From positions 1 to 49,229 of the forward strand of contig CAYSPT010000037.1 of assembly GCA_964432985.1 (NCBI GenBank): a DNA stretch of 49,229 nucleotides. The letters run 5' to 3'. The position numbers and the translations under genes are program-made. Positions 26,985-36,086 of the stretch are shown one piece after another; position 1 is the stretch's first letter; every line of letters starts with the position of its first letter. The notes beneath the pieces are model-generated. The model saw only the letters and a list, made by a program, of their open reading frames with translations, made no database searches and was not told the origin of the DNA. Origin of the DNA: CAYSPT01 sp964432985. GTDB lineage: Bacteria > Muiribacteriota > CAYSPT01.

Positions 26985-27938
26985 TCAGAGCCCTTCACCC
27001 AGGACCTGGCCCACCGTCACGGTACACCCTCTCAAGAAGTCTTCCGCCGTCATGCGGACTTTGCCTTCCAACTGTACCTCCTGAAGCGTCAGAACACCGT
27101 CTCCGCACGCTACTTGAAGGCCTCTGGGAGCACCTGCTGATACCACTTCACCCGGTACCACACCGACAGGCGTGGTGGTAGACGCGATGGTAGTTTTCCA
27201 AACCCGAAGACGTTTGCCTGACACGAAGGTGTAAGTACCCGGCCACGGGTTGAGGGCCCGGACCCTGTTGTGACATTTTTCAACCGTCTGCTCCCACCTG
27301 ATGCGCCCGTGCTCCTTGCGGAATTTCTTCTTGTATGAACCCTTGCCCTTTTGCTCGATTGGAGCCAGCTCTTCTCCTGCTTCCAGGCGGTCCAGAACCT
27401 CGTTGAGAAGAACCGCTCCCTGAAATGCCAACTTGTCATGCAGGGAGGGGAAATCGTCCTCGGGAAGGATCGGTACCACTTTTTGCAGCAGTACGGCGCC
27501 CCGGTCGATGCGGGGATTCATCTTGAAAATGCTGATCCCCGTTTCCTGTCTGCCGTGAAGCAGCGCCCACTGAATCGGGGCCGGGCCGCGATACTCCGGC
27601 AGCAGCGACGGGTGGACATTGAGCGGGCCGAGAGGCGGGATTTCCAGAACCTCTTTGGAGAGGATCTGGCCAAAGGCGGCCAGGGCGATGACATCCGGAC
27701 GAGCCTCTTTCAGTATGGCGATACTTTCCGGGCTGTTGACATCTTCAGGTTGAAATACCGGCAGGTTTCCTGCCAGAGCGCGGTCCTTCACCGCGGAGCG
27801 GGAAACCTTGCGGCCGCGGCCGCTTTTGCGGTCGGGGGCCGTAACCACCAGCACCGGAACCCGACCCGATTCTATCAGTGAATTCATGACTATGGAGGCG
27901 AAATCGGGAGTACCCATGAAGACAATTTGCACGGTCAT
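26985..27938 (-). CDS. fmt: methionyl-tRNA formyltransferase
   Basis: Formylates the initiator methionyl-tRNA using 10-formyltetrahydrofolate. It is 317 residues, normal length. Visible are FMGTPDFAS at the N-terminus, the folate-site loop LNVHPSLLPEYRGPAPIQWA (about 106-125, with catalytic asparagine and histidine), GISIFKMNPRIDRG (about 132-145), and the C-terminal OB-like tRNA-binding domain starting near VRALNPWPG. The ATG overlaps the def stop by 4 bases (ATGA), giving tight coupling of the two steps that add and later remove the N-terminal formyl group. Confidence 0.97.
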   Translation of the reverse strand: MTVQIVFMGTPDFASIVMNSLIESGRVPVLVVTAPDRKSGRGRKVSRSAVKDRALAGNLPVFQPEDVNSPESIAILKEARPDVIALAAFGQILSKEVLEIPPLGPLNVHPSLLPEYRGPAPIQWALLHGRQETGISIFKMNPRIDRGAVLLQKVVPILPEDDFPSLHDKLAFQGAVLLNEVLDRLEAGEELAPIEQKGKGSYKKKFRKEHGRIRWEQTVEKCHNRVRALNPWPGTYTFVSGKRLRVWKTTIASTTTPVGVVPGEVVSAGAPRGLQVACGDGVLTLQEVQLEGKVRMTAEDFLRGCTVTVGQVLGEGL

Positions 27939-28546
27939 TTATTTTTCCTGTCTTCCTTCACATACTGTTTGCTCTGCTTTTTGAATTTTTTCAGAGCACT
28001 GTCGAGACTTCTCCTCACCCCGGGAGTCACTCGATCAACAAACAAACGGCCGTCCAGATGATCTATCTCATGCTGCAGGACCCGAGCCAACAAACCGCCA
28101 TACTCCTGCTCAAATGGGCCGTCTTTGCTTATCTCACCCTGTTCCAGGAGAGCATCGGCTTTAACCGTGACCGCTTCCGGACGGACTACGTCAGCGTTTA
28201 AATCAGGGAAGCTCAGACAGCCTTCTTCAAAGGACACCAGTTCCTCCGAATGCGATACGATTACCGGGTTGATAAACGCCAGAGAGCCCTCACCTACGTC
28301 GATTACGCACAACCGCCACGACTCTCCCACCTGGGGAGCAGCCAGCCCGACACCCGGCGCCCGGTACATGGTAATAAGCATTTTTTGTATCAGCTTTAAA
28401 ATTCCATCATTCAGTTCCTCCACCGGACGGGTGGTCCGCCTGAGCACGGGTTCCCCGAAAATCCTAATTCTGTAGACTTCATCCGAATCGGGAACTCCTA
28501 CGGGCGAATCCCCGAGAGGATTTTGGTTATTGTTTTTACCGTCCAT
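27935..28546 (-). CDS. def: peptide deformylase
   Basis: Metalloenzyme that removes the N-formyl group from new proteins. The 203-residue product has the three family motifs GVGLAAPQVG (about 66-75), EGCLSFP with the metal cysteine (about 110-116) and HEIDHLDG with two metal histidines and the catalytic glutamate (about 158-165). The ATG at 28546 has a GGAA-type site upstream; a longer start at 28573 lacks one. The N-terminus (DGKNNNQNPLGDSP) is a polar extension of about 25 residues before the conserved YRIRIFGEPVLR, and the C-terminus ends in a lysine-rich tail. First gene of the def-fmt-rsmB unit. Confidence 0.97.
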   Translation of the reverse strand: MDGKNNNQNPLGDSPVGVPDSDEVYRIRIFGEPVLRRTTRPVEELNDGILKLIQKMLITMYRAPGVGLAAPQVGESWRLCVIDVGEGSLAFINPVIVSHSEELVSFEEGCLSFPDLNADVVRPEAVTVKADALLEQGEISKDGPFEQEYGGLLARVLQHEIDHLDGRLFVDRVTPGVRRSLDSALKKFKKQSKQYVKEDRKNK

Positions 28547-28573
28547 GTACAGTGTTCCTTTCCGAAGCCACAT

Positions 28574-28926
28574 GCTACCACTAAATCCAGGGCCCGTTCA
28601 GCATTTTTTTTCCGATAGCAGATCAATTTGAACCGCTGTCATAATGATAAGCGTTCGACAAGCGTAAGAAGTTCCTTTTCAGATTCGGTTTAGACAGATA
28701 GTGCTAGAAAAGCATGCTCAATAGGCTTAATCTTTAGCGAGTTTATGGATCCGCCGGTCAAGCCGGCGGATGACGGCCCGCTTATTTCATGAGTTGTCGT
28801 TGCTAGGCTGCGAATTCGTGGCCGCAGCAGGCTGACTTGTGAAATATGCGGCCTAGAGGAAGTATCCGACACTAGTGGTAATCGCCATGAGCGTAACTGA
28901 ACTGAAGTGCGATATGAAAAACTATG
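28574..28926. other. intergenic region with one extragenic palindrome
   Basis: About 350 bases with no convincing gene. It contains a strong hairpin ATCCGCCGG/CCGGCGGAT with loop TCAAG at 28749-28771 that lacks a T run on either strand, followed by GACG; it resembles dispersed palindromic repeats of other bacterial genomes more than a terminator. The right part of the gap is downstream of the large secreted-protein gene, the left part is upstream of def and should hold its promoter, though no good match was found. Confidence 0.6.
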
Positions 28927-31905
28927 TTAATTACCCCGGTGTTTGTGCTTCCTGTCGATGGTGTACGATTTCATGTCGGTCCCGGCAACGTAGAAGTAGA
29001 CCTTGAGTTCCCGGGCCAGGGGGCCGCCGACTTCTGCCGCAGCCAGGTCCTCCACCCGCACGAATACCGAGCACTCCCTACGCCGCACATTCTGCCCCCG
29101 GTTCAGGTCACGGAAGTTATAGGTGGTTATATTATGCATTCTGTCGCTGCCGTCAACCAGGACAAATGTCTCATAGGTCTGCGAACCGGGATCGAATGAC
29201 GTGACGATTCCCCCGCGGTTCGGATCACCGGTTTTGTAGGTATTGATGTTGTCGCAGGCCATCACTTCCTGGGGGACCATGACAAAATTGAATGAAAGAC
29301 GCAGATCCTCCGGTACCCAGTAGCCGTACATGTTGTCGTCGGCAGGATCGAACAGCCGGTATTCGGAGACGTAAGGACTTCCGAACAGATCGAAGAACCA
29401 GGGGTTGAACTTCTCATCAGCGATCAGCCCTCCCTGATCCTTGTATCCATCCGGTAAATCACCGAACTCAAACTCCCACAACTCCGGGTCCTCTCCAGGT
29501 TCGCCTGAGGGATCGCCGTCGATATATGCGACGAATGGCCGGCGGCTGATTTCATCTTTTTTCTGCAGCGTATCGCGGTTTGTCAGGGTGTAAATCCGAC
29601 TCCTCTGCCGGCGCGCTTTCTGGAACGCCTCCCGCTTGAAATCACCCATCCATATGTTGCCGAAGGAGAAGGTCCTTCTCAAAAAAGAATTGTCAGAAAT
29701 GTTTATCCGGACATTGGGACGGTCGTCATCGTAGACGATTATCTTTCCGAACCGTCCAAAATACCCCTTGTCAAAAAACTCGTCGTCTATGAAGCTTTCG
29801 GGCACGTTGAAATCGGGAGTCAGGAACTCTTCATTGATCCTGACGATTTCCTGGTTGTAACTCAGGGCCAGGTAGGGATCCAGCACGTCCATGGCCGCCA
29901 CCGGGTCGTTCAGGTTGCCGGAGGAGTACTCCCAGCCTTCGTACTCGCCCTGCTCCACATAGGTGATGCCTTCTTTCCAACCGGGTGGCGTTTCCAGGTT
30001 GGCCCCATCCATGGAATGCACCATCATCTTGAGGATGCCGCCGCGGCCCCATCCTGGGTGACGGTTCCCCCAGGGATCATTGTACGTTTCAGAGGTGGTG
30101 GCGAAATGAGGGCTGAGCGGTTCTTTGAGATCGGTGAGCGGGATCTCCCACTCGATGACACAGTAGGCCGGGTCGGTGGGCCCTCCCTCACCGGTGTCAC
30201 CGTCCATGGCATACCCGTTGAAGTCGTACTTGGTAACGGTCACGTTCTCGCTGGTGTTGTCAATTTCGCCGCCCTTGATCCACACGAATTTCTCAAGATA
30301 AATGGGGAAGCAGTCGCAGGAATCGCCGTGAACGTACCCCTTCTGCCCGCAGTACTTTCCCTTGATCGGGTGGTAATCCAGAAGCTGCGTCACGTAATAG
30401 AAGCTCACGGAAAACGGCAGGTCGCTTGAAGCGTGGCTCGGGTTGTTCTCGATGACCTGCACCGTGATATTTTCCGGGTTGGCGGGGAGCGAATAGTTGA
30501 AGTGCTCCCGCTTGTCGTTCCACTCGCTGACCAGGTCCCCGGTGGTGCCGTACAGGGTCTGCGAGTCCTTGAAATGGAAGTACTGAGGCGGCGTCTTGTC
30601 CAGCACCTTGACATTGATGATTCCGGGCCTGACGCTGGAATTGGCGGTGCCGCTCTGCTTCACCGCCTGGCCGGTTATATCCACGGTAAAGGGGCCGTGG
30701 ATGTACTCCACCGCCCCCATGTTGATGGTCCCGGTTTCAATCCAAACAGTGATACACAAATCCACGGCCTCCCGGATTTCGGAGGGGGGAGTGCCGTCGA
30801 ACTCGGCCACGTCGCGGAACCGCCCCACGATGAAATCCTCCACCTGCTGGCGCCTCGGGGAGATGAGCGACCGTCGGGTATCGGCGTTCATATCGTCGGT
30901 TTCAACCAGCCCCTGGTTGCGCATGTACAGCTCGAACAGCTCGTTGACGTACTCCGCCACCGAGCCGGGAAGGACCAGGAGCGTCTCTTCACCGGTCACG
31001 GGATCGGAACCGCGGACGAAGCGACGGGTCCGCTTCATCTCGTACCACTGCCAGGTACCCACCATACTCAGGGTGGTACCGATGGAAACCTCCATGACGT
31101 ACTCCTCGGGCGCCGACGGTGTCTGGTAGATGAACTCCCGTTCCGAGGCTCCCGAACCGGCCCAGACGGGGCCGCCGCGCATATCACCCACCGTGTTGGG
31201 GGTGTACTCCATGGCCACGTTGTCGATCTGTTCTTCTTCACCGTTGTAGCCCAGGTTGTTCTTGTCCATGTTCCAGGCCACGCCCTGGTCCTCGATCACC
31301 CACTGGGTGGGCTCGATGTATTTTTCCCTGATTATTTCCACCGACTCAAGCATATCGTTACCGACGATTTCGTAATAAATCCCGCACTCGGAGTCGTCGG
31401 CGGCCCCGCCGATGGGCGTTCCGTCCACCACCAGGGGAACTCCCGAGGAATCGGGAAACCTTCCCGGCAGCTGTTCCCAGGAAGTAATCCTTCCCCTGAG
31501 TTTGTCCCGCACATACAGGGACATATTTCCTTCCGGATCACGCCCCCGGCTGCGGACACTGTACGAGTAAGTGGCTCCGGTCATCTCACCGCCCATGTCC
31601 ATGGGGAAATTCTTGTAGTTTTCCGGGAGAAGCGGCACTCCCGGAGGCCTGGTGAGTATCTCGATGGTGGTGTTTGGGGGGGCAAAATCTATCAGCTCTA
31701 TCCGCCATGTATTCGGTTCATCCTCATAGACCACGTTGGGGCCGTAGACATTGATTCTTGGATCGATCTGAATGCTGCACGCCGAGGCTGAAGACAGAGC
31801 AGACACAACCAGTAAAATAATTACCCCGGCCAGGGCCGCCGGTTTGTACAAACTGCCGGAAAAGCGGTGGGACATACTACTGTATGGCATCCTCACGGTA
31901 TTCAT
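28927..31905 (-). CDS. large secreted protein of unknown function
   Basis: A 992-residue exported protein that I cannot place in a family. A good SD (AAGGTGA) precedes the first ATG. Residues 1-43 form a signal peptide with a hydrophobic core (AALAGVIILLVVSALSSASA) and likely cleavage before CSIQIDP; the cysteine is not in a canonical lipobox. The mature part is rich in Asp, Glu, Tyr, Trp and Pro, beta-rich and without transmembrane segments, suggesting several extracellular beta-sandwich domains. Few cysteines occur, one cluster near 560-572 (CGQKGYVHGDSCDCFP). It has its own candidate promoter and interrupts the otherwise conserved priA-def junction, suggesting insertion of an accessory gene. 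Could be a surface, S-layer-like or matrix protein. Confidence 0.8.
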   Translation of the reverse strand: MNTVRMPYSSMSHRFSGSLYKPAALAGVIILLVVSALSSASACSIQIDPRINVYGPNVVYEDEPNTWRIELIDFAPPNTTIEILTRPPGVPLLPENYKNFPMDMGGEMTGATYSYSVRSRGRDPEGNMSLYVRDKLRGRITSWEQLPGRFPDSSGVPLVVDGTPIGGAADDSECGIYYEIVGNDMLESVEIIREKYIEPTQWVIEDQGVAWNMDKNNLGYNGEEEQIDNVAMEYTPNTVGDMRGGPVWAGSGASEREFIYQTPSAPEEYVMEVSIGTTLSMVGTWQWYEMKRTRRFVRGSDPVTGEETLLVLPGSVAEYVNELFELYMRNQGLVETDDMNADTRRSLISPRRQQVEDFIVGRFRDVAEFDGTPPSEIREAVDLCITVWIETGTINMGAVEYIHGPFTVDITGQAVKQSGTANSSVRPGIINVKVLDKTPPQYFHFKDSQTLYGTTGDLVSEWNDKREHFNYSLPANPENITVQVIENNPSHASSDLPFSVSFYYVTQLLDYHPIKGKYCGQKGYVHGDSCDCFPIYLEKFVWIKGGEIDNTSENVTVTKYDFNGYAMDGDTGEGGPTDPAYCVIEWEIPLTDLKEPLSPHFATTSETYNDPWGNRHPGWGRGGILKMMVHSMDGANLETPPGWKEGITYVEQGEYEGWEYSSGNLNDPVAAMDVLDPYLALSYNQEIVRINEEFLTPDFNVPESFIDDEFFDKGYFGRFGKIIVYDDDRPNVRINISDNSFLRRTFSFGNIWMGDFKREAFQKARRQRSRIYTLTNRDTLQKKDEISRRPFVAYIDGDPSGEPGEDPELWEFEFGDLPDGYKDQGGLIADEKFNPWFFDLFGSPYVSEYRLFDPADDNMYGYWVPEDLRLSFNFVMVPQEVMACDNINTYKTGDPNRGGIVTSFDPGSQTYETFVLVDGSDRMHNITTYNFRDLNRGQNVRRRECSVFVRVEDLAAAEVGGPLARELKVYFYVAGTDMKSYTIDRKHKHRGN

Positions 31906-31961
31906 AACCTGATCACCTTGCTTTCTACATTTTATAGAATGGGACTTTGGACATTTACTTG

Positions 31962-31990
31962 ATTATATCAAATTGCAAAGTTTTTGTTTA
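31962..31990 (-). promoter_or_regulatory. candidate promoter of the large secreted-protein gene
   Basis: On the minus strand TAAACA (31985-31990) and a perfect TATAAT (31962-31967) are 17 bases apart, in an AT-rich stretch 57 bases before the start codon. The -35 match is only four of six. Confidence 0.5.
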
Positions 31991-32126
31991 CTTTATGCTA
32001 TTGATAAATACAAATTAGGAAGTGGAAATTTCCTGGGGATCTCTTCTCGTTCGTTGCCACTACGCCCACCACAAGGGAAATCATCGTTCACAGCTGGCGT
32101 TACCGTCCTCTGATGAGTGAGCATAG

Positions 32127-32149
32127 AAAGGACGATTATTCGTCCTTTT
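32127..32149 (-). terminator. possible terminator after priA
   Basis: A 9-base-pair stem AAAGGACGA/TCGTCCTTT with a 4-base loop lies 3 bases after the priA stop. The T run on the minus strand is short, so termination may be weak; the stem is clear. Confidence 0.5.
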
Positions 32150-32151
32150 GG

Positions 32152-34164
32152 TTACATGAGCTGATAGGGGTCCATGTCAGGCATTATCCTGACGCGGCTC
32201 AACGGGTGTTTTCCCTTTAAAGAAGCCAGAGATTCCCTGTATAGTTTGCGCATGAGAGCTCCCGAGTGCCCTTTGAGTATAATCTGACGCCGGAATTTGC
32301 CCCTGAGCCGCTCGTGCGGTGCCCGGCCCGGGCCGAGAACGGTAACTCTCAACTCTCCGGCATACAGCCTTAGAGCCTGCCCCAGGGCTTCCGCCACCCG
32401 GGTTACCACCTGTTCACTAACACCGCTGACGATTATGTTGAGAAGGCGTGAAAACGGTGGGTAACCGAGCGCTTTACGCTCGCCCAGCTCACGGTCGTAA
32501 AAAGCCTCGTAATCGTGAGACAGGCAGCAAGATATGGCGTAGTGGTCCGGCTGATAGGTCTGGATGACCACTTGACCGGGAACGGGTCCGCGGCCAGCCC
32601 GGCCGCTCACCTGGGTCAGCAGCTGGAAGGTCCGCTCGCTGGAACGGAAATCGGGAAGGTTGAGGGTAGAGTCGGCCGCCACCACGCCTACCATGGTTAC
32701 CGATGGAAAATCATGTCCCTTGGCGATCATCTGCGTACCCACCAGAATATCCGTTTCACCTTTTTGAAAGGCTGATAACACTCTGGTATGAGCGTGCCGG
32801 GCACTGACGGAGTCGGCGTCGAGACGGGCCACCCGGGCGCGGGGGAAACACCGCTTTATCTCCGTCTCCACCTTTTCCGTTCCCAGGCCGAAGAACTTGA
32901 TGGTCCGCCGGCCGCACTCCGGGCACCGGGTGGGAATAGGAGCGGTAAAATCACAGTAATGGCACCTCAGCAGCGAATCACTGTTATGATACTTCATGGA
33001 TATATGGCAGTTACGGCAGAGAATCACCTCCGCACAGCTGCGGCACTGGACGAAGGTGAAGTATCCCCGGCGATTGACAAAGAGCATGACCTGCCCTTTT
33101 TGCGCTAGTGTCTCCTGAATTCGCTCCCGCATACACCATGAAAACATGGTACGGTTCTTGTTCTTGAGCAGTTCACTACGCATATCGACGATTTCCACCT
33201 TTGGCAGACTGCGGCTCCCGATTCGCTGGGGAAGCTCGAGGAGATCATACTGCCCGGTGGCAGCTTTATGATAAGTCTCCAGCGAAGGGGTCGCCGACCC
33301 TATCATCACCACTGCCGAGGCCTGCCTGGCGCGCTGTAGAGCCACTTCACGGGCGTGGTATCGCGGCGTTTCGTTTTGCTTGTAACTCGTTTCCATTTCT
33401 TCATCGATGACTATCAGTCCCAGCGGCTCCATGGGGGCAAACACCGCTGAGCGGGGACCAATGACGATACGCGCCTGACCCTCCCTGATCTTGAGCCACT
33501 CACGGCCCCGCTCGCCGCCGGACTGTTTGCTGTGCAAAACAGCTACCGTGTCACCGAACCGCGACTTGAACCGCTCCACGGTCTGGGGAGTCAGGGCTAT
33601 TTCCGGTTCCAACACGATGGCCCCCTTCCCCATATCGAGTACCCGGGATATGACACGGATATACACCTCGGTCTTACCGCTGCCGGTAATGCCATGCAGA
33701 AGGACGGTGCGGTTACGGGAAGCACTGACATGAGCCGCAACGGATTTCACGGCGTGAGCCTGCTCATCGGTCAGAGTGATATCATTAACTCCCGGGTAGC
33801 ACTGCTCGAGACAGGCTGCAGCGCTTCTCGGCTTCGAGCGCCGTTTGGGCAAGCGGGGAGCCATTATCTTCAGCACTTCCCCCTGCGTGCACATGTACTG
33901 ACGGGCAATCCACCGCGCCAGAAGCAGGCGGCGCTGATTGAAGACCGGAAACGGGTCCTCGAGAGCAATGATCGGCTTGAGTTTTTCGGAAAGTGGGTCT
34001 TCCCGTGATAAAAATACTACCACAGCCGTGGTGGTCCGGCCGCTAAAGTTGATCTTGACACGCTGGCCGATCGTCAGGCTCTCCTGGAGATCGGAGGGTA
34101 TGCGGTACCGAAACTTCTGCTTGAGGGGGACCGCCAGGGCCACATGAGCAACATTGTATGTCAC
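32152..34164 (-). CDS. priA: primosomal replication-restart helicase PriA
   Basis: Superfamily 2 helicase that reloads the replisome at stalled forks. It has 670 residues (E. coli protein about 730). Features: N-terminal 3'-OH DNA-binding domain (HVALAVPLKQKFRYRIP), Walker A LLHGITGSGKTEVYI (about 155-169), motif II IDEEMETSYKQ, zinc-binding cysteines in CRSC, CRNC, CHYC and CPEC pairs (about 377-418), VGTQMIAKGHDFPSV and VSGRAGRGPVPG. Motif II is normally DEEH; here the histidine is methionine. Start is GTG, overlapping the coaBC stop by 4 bases. Its place after coaBC matches many genomes. Confidence 0.96.
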   Translation of the reverse strand: MTYNVAHVALAVPLKQKFRYRIPSDLQESLTIGQRVKINFSGRTTTAVVVFLSREDPLSEKLKPIIALEDPFPVFNQRRLLLARWIARQYMCTQGEVLKIMAPRLPKRRSKPRSAAACLEQCYPGVNDITLTDEQAHAVKSVAAHVSASRNRTVLLHGITGSGKTEVYIRVISRVLDMGKGAIVLEPEIALTPQTVERFKSRFGDTVAVLHSKQSGGERGREWLKIREGQARIVIGPRSAVFAPMEPLGLIVIDEEMETSYKQNETPRYHAREVALQRARQASAVVMIGSATPSLETYHKAATGQYDLLELPQRIGSRSLPKVEIVDMRSELLKNKNRTMFSWCMRERIQETLAQKGQVMLFVNRRGYFTFVQCRSCAEVILCRNCHISMKYHNSDSLLRCHYCDFTAPIPTRCPECGRRTIKFFGLGTEKVETEIKRCFPRARVARLDADSVSARHAHTRVLSAFQKGETDILVGTQMIAKGHDFPSVTMVGVVAADSTLNLPDFRSSERTFQLLTQVSGRAGRGPVPGQVVIQTYQPDHYAISCCLSHDYEAFYDRELGERKALGYPPFSRLLNIIVSGVSEQVVTRVAEALGQALRLYAGELRVTVLGPGRAPHERLRGKFRRQIILKGHSGALMRKLYRESLASLKGKHPLSRVRIMPDMDPYQLM

Positions 34165-35423
34165 GAGCGGTCCACCACCAACGCTTCAATCTCCTTCACG
34201 AGCCGCCTGGCCCACTCCTGCTTACTCATCGAGGCACCATGCTCGAGGCGGCCGTCTCGAAAAACCAGTACCGGTTTAAGCATATCCCGACCCGGTCCGG
34301 TTCGCTGGTCGAGAATATCGTTGGCTACTATGAGGTCCAGGTTCTTGTTTTCGAGCTTGAGCCGGGCGTTGACCACCAGGTCGTTCGATTCGGCTGCGAA
34401 ACCTACCAGGATCTGGTTTCGTTTTCGCTTTCCAAGCTCCGCCAGGACATCCGGATTGCGTACCAGCGTCATGACGTGCTCATCCTGGCCGGCTTTTTTT
34501 ATTTTTTCCTCAGAACAGGTTCCAGGACGCCAGTCACACACACCAGCAGACGCCACCACTATATCAACTTCGCTGAACCGGGAAGTGACCGCTTCGGACA
34601 TGTCCCGCGCGGTTTGAACCCGGACGCAGTCAATTCCATCAGGAATACGAATCCCCTTATCTGCCGCCGTTACCAGGATTACCCGAGCACCCCTGGCGGC
34701 AAACTCGCGGCCGATCATGTGCCCGAGCTCTCCGGAAGCCCGGTTGCTTATGTACCTCACCGGATCGATGAACTCCCGGGTGGCGCCAGCGGTAACCAGG
34801 ACGCGCACATCTTTCATCAAGGTGGATGATCCCGGAGAAGATGATCCCGGAGAAGATGTACCCGGATGAATCGAATCAAGTGCCGACAGCACCTCCTTCA
34901 GGATTGCATCCAGGGGAGCCATTCTACCCTGCCCCGTTTCCCGGCACGCCAATTCGCCCTCATCAGGCTCGATTATACGGTACCCCACCCGGCGCAGTCG
35001 GGCCAGATTATCCTGGAGAATCGGGTTCTGCCACATACGCCAGTTCATGGCCGGAGCGACAATACACGGTCCATTAAACGCCATCAACGTGGTGGACAGG
35101 GGATCATCAGCAATCCCATGTGCCGCCTTGCCGATAATGTTGGCAGTGGCCGGAGCCACCACCAGCACATCGCCGTCCTGAACCAGCGATATATGCGGTG
35201 TTGCCTTGCCCTCAAGAGAAAACAGGTCGGTAATGACCGGGTTGTAGGTAAGTGTGTAGAAGGTCACCGGCGTGACAAGCCTGGCGGCGGAGGCAGTCAT
35301 GACCACGTGGACGTCGATACCATGTTTGACCAGAGACCGGATCAGGTCACAGGTTTTGTATAGGGCAATACCCCCGGTAACACCGCAGATGATCCGTCCT
35401 GCGCCAACCCGTCGCGCTTCCAT
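34161..35423 (-). CDS. coaBC: bifunctional phosphopantothenoylcysteine synthetase/decarboxylase
   Basis: Two-step coenzyme A enzyme of 420 residues. The N-terminal flavoprotein (CoaC, about 1-180) has GRIICGVTGGIALYKTCDL, the catalytic histidine in TPHISL (about residue 73), VVAPATANIIGK, APAMNWRMW, and the active-site cysteine in ELACRETGQGRM. The C-terminal synthetase (CoaB) starts at VRVLVTAGATREFIDPVRYISNRASGEL (seen as adjoining segments) and ends near residue 415. The two halves are joined by the repetitive SPGSSSPGSS linker. gmk stops 6 bases before its start and priA overlaps its end, so it lies in one operon. The rpoZ gene usual between gmk and coaBC is missing. Confidence 0.96.
   Translation of the reverse strand: MEARRVGAGRIICGVTGGIALYKTCDLIRSLVKHGIDVHVVMTASAARLVTPVTFYTLTYNPVITDLFSLEGKATPHISLVQDGDVLVVAPATANIIGKAAHGIADDPLSTTLMAFNGPCIVAPAMNWRMWQNPILQDNLARLRRVGYRIIEPDEGELACRETGQGRMAPLDAILKEVLSALDSIHPGTSSPGSSSPGSSTLMKDVRVLVTAGATREFIDPVRYISNRASGELGHMIGREFAARGARVILVTAADKGIRIPDGIDCVRVQTARDMSEAVTSRFSEVDIVVASAGVCDWRPGTCSEEKIKKAGQDEHVMTLVRNPDVLAELGKRKRNQILVGFAAESNDLVVNARLKLENKNLDLIVANDILDQRTGPGRDMLKPVLVFRDGRLEHGASMSKQEWARRLVKEIEALVVDRS
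34828..34872. repeat. 15-bp tandem repeat inside coaBC
   Basis: GATCCCGGAGAAGAT occurs at 34828-34842 and 34843-34857, then a degenerate third unit. On the coding (minus) strand it gives the linker SPGSSSPGSS between the CoaC and CoaB halves. The core CCCGGAGAAGAT is shared with the repeat at 13941-13991. Confidence 0.9.
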
Positions 35424-35429
35424 GATCAG

Positions 35430-36086
35430 CTATGTTCCTTCTTCGGTCGCGGCTGTTAGTCTGCTCGTGCGGCAGCGTTCGGCCTGGATGATACACCTGA
35501 TTAACTCCAGTGCGCGGTCGAAATCATCGTTGACCACGCAATAATCGTAGGCAGCTACCATCCCGCTCTCTTCTTCCACACGTCTGAGACGATGCTCGAT
35601 AGCTTCCGCCGTTTCCGCGCCGCGCCTCTTGAGGCGCGCTACCAGTTCATCCACCCGTGGAGGAGAAATAAAAATGAGAATGCAGCGCTGTTTGAACTGC
35701 TCTTTGACCTGGACGGCACCGTGAACATCAACTTCCAGCAAGACATCACCCAACTCGGCCAGGGCCTGCTCGAGTTCATCCAGGGATGTACCGTAAAAGT
35801 ACCCGTGAACCTGATTCCACTCCACAAACTGGTTTTCATCCACCATCTTCTCAAAGGTATCGGTGGCAATAAAATGATAGTTGTCTCCGTCCTCCTCCTG
35901 TGGACGCCGGGGCCGGGTAGTGTACGATATGGAGTAATTGAGATCCAAATTCTGCTTCAGCAGCATGTTGCACAGGGTCGTTTTCCCTACCCCGGAGGAG
36001 CCGGAAATAATAAACAGAATCTTGTCTCGTTCCACGATGTTCGGGGTCTGTGGCGCTCGAGCCGTTCCCGGCAAGGGATCAGTCAC
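35430..36086 (-). CDS. gmk: guanylate kinase
   Basis: Phosphorylates GMP to GDP with ATP. The product is up to 218 residues. The P-loop is SGSSGVGKTTL (about 28-38), followed by the GMP-binding stretch SISYTTRPRRPQEEDGDNYHF (tyrosine and arginines that hold GMP, about 52-72), VHGYFYGTS and VLLEVDVHGA. The farthest start is GTG 36086 but the SD-like GGAG touches it directly, and family similarity begins near DKILFIISG, so a GTG at 36035 is an alternative; the extra residues (TDPLPGTARAPQ) look like an extension. It overlaps the remA gene by 8 bases. Confidence 0.96.
   Translation of the reverse strand: MTDPLPGTARAPQTPNIVERDKILFIISGSSGVGKTTLCNMLLKQNLDLNYSISYTTRPRRPQEEDGDNYHFIATDTFEKMVDENQFVEWNQVHGYFYGTSLDELEQALAELGDVLLEVDVHGAVQVKEQFKQRCILIFISPPRVDELVARLKRRGAETAEAIEHRLRRVEEESGMVAAYDYCVVNDDFDRALELIRCIIQAERCRTSRLTAATEEGT

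Noticed and set aside
28749..28771. Strong hairpin as a terminator for def or the secreted-protein gene
   Set aside because: There is no T run on either side and it is far from both stops; it fits an extragenic palindrome better.
30433..31791. Long open frame (452 codons) opposite the large secreted-protein gene
   Set aside because: It is antisense to a gene with a signal peptide, SD and promoter; composition (many His, Gly, Arg) is typical of shadow frames in GC-rich DNA.
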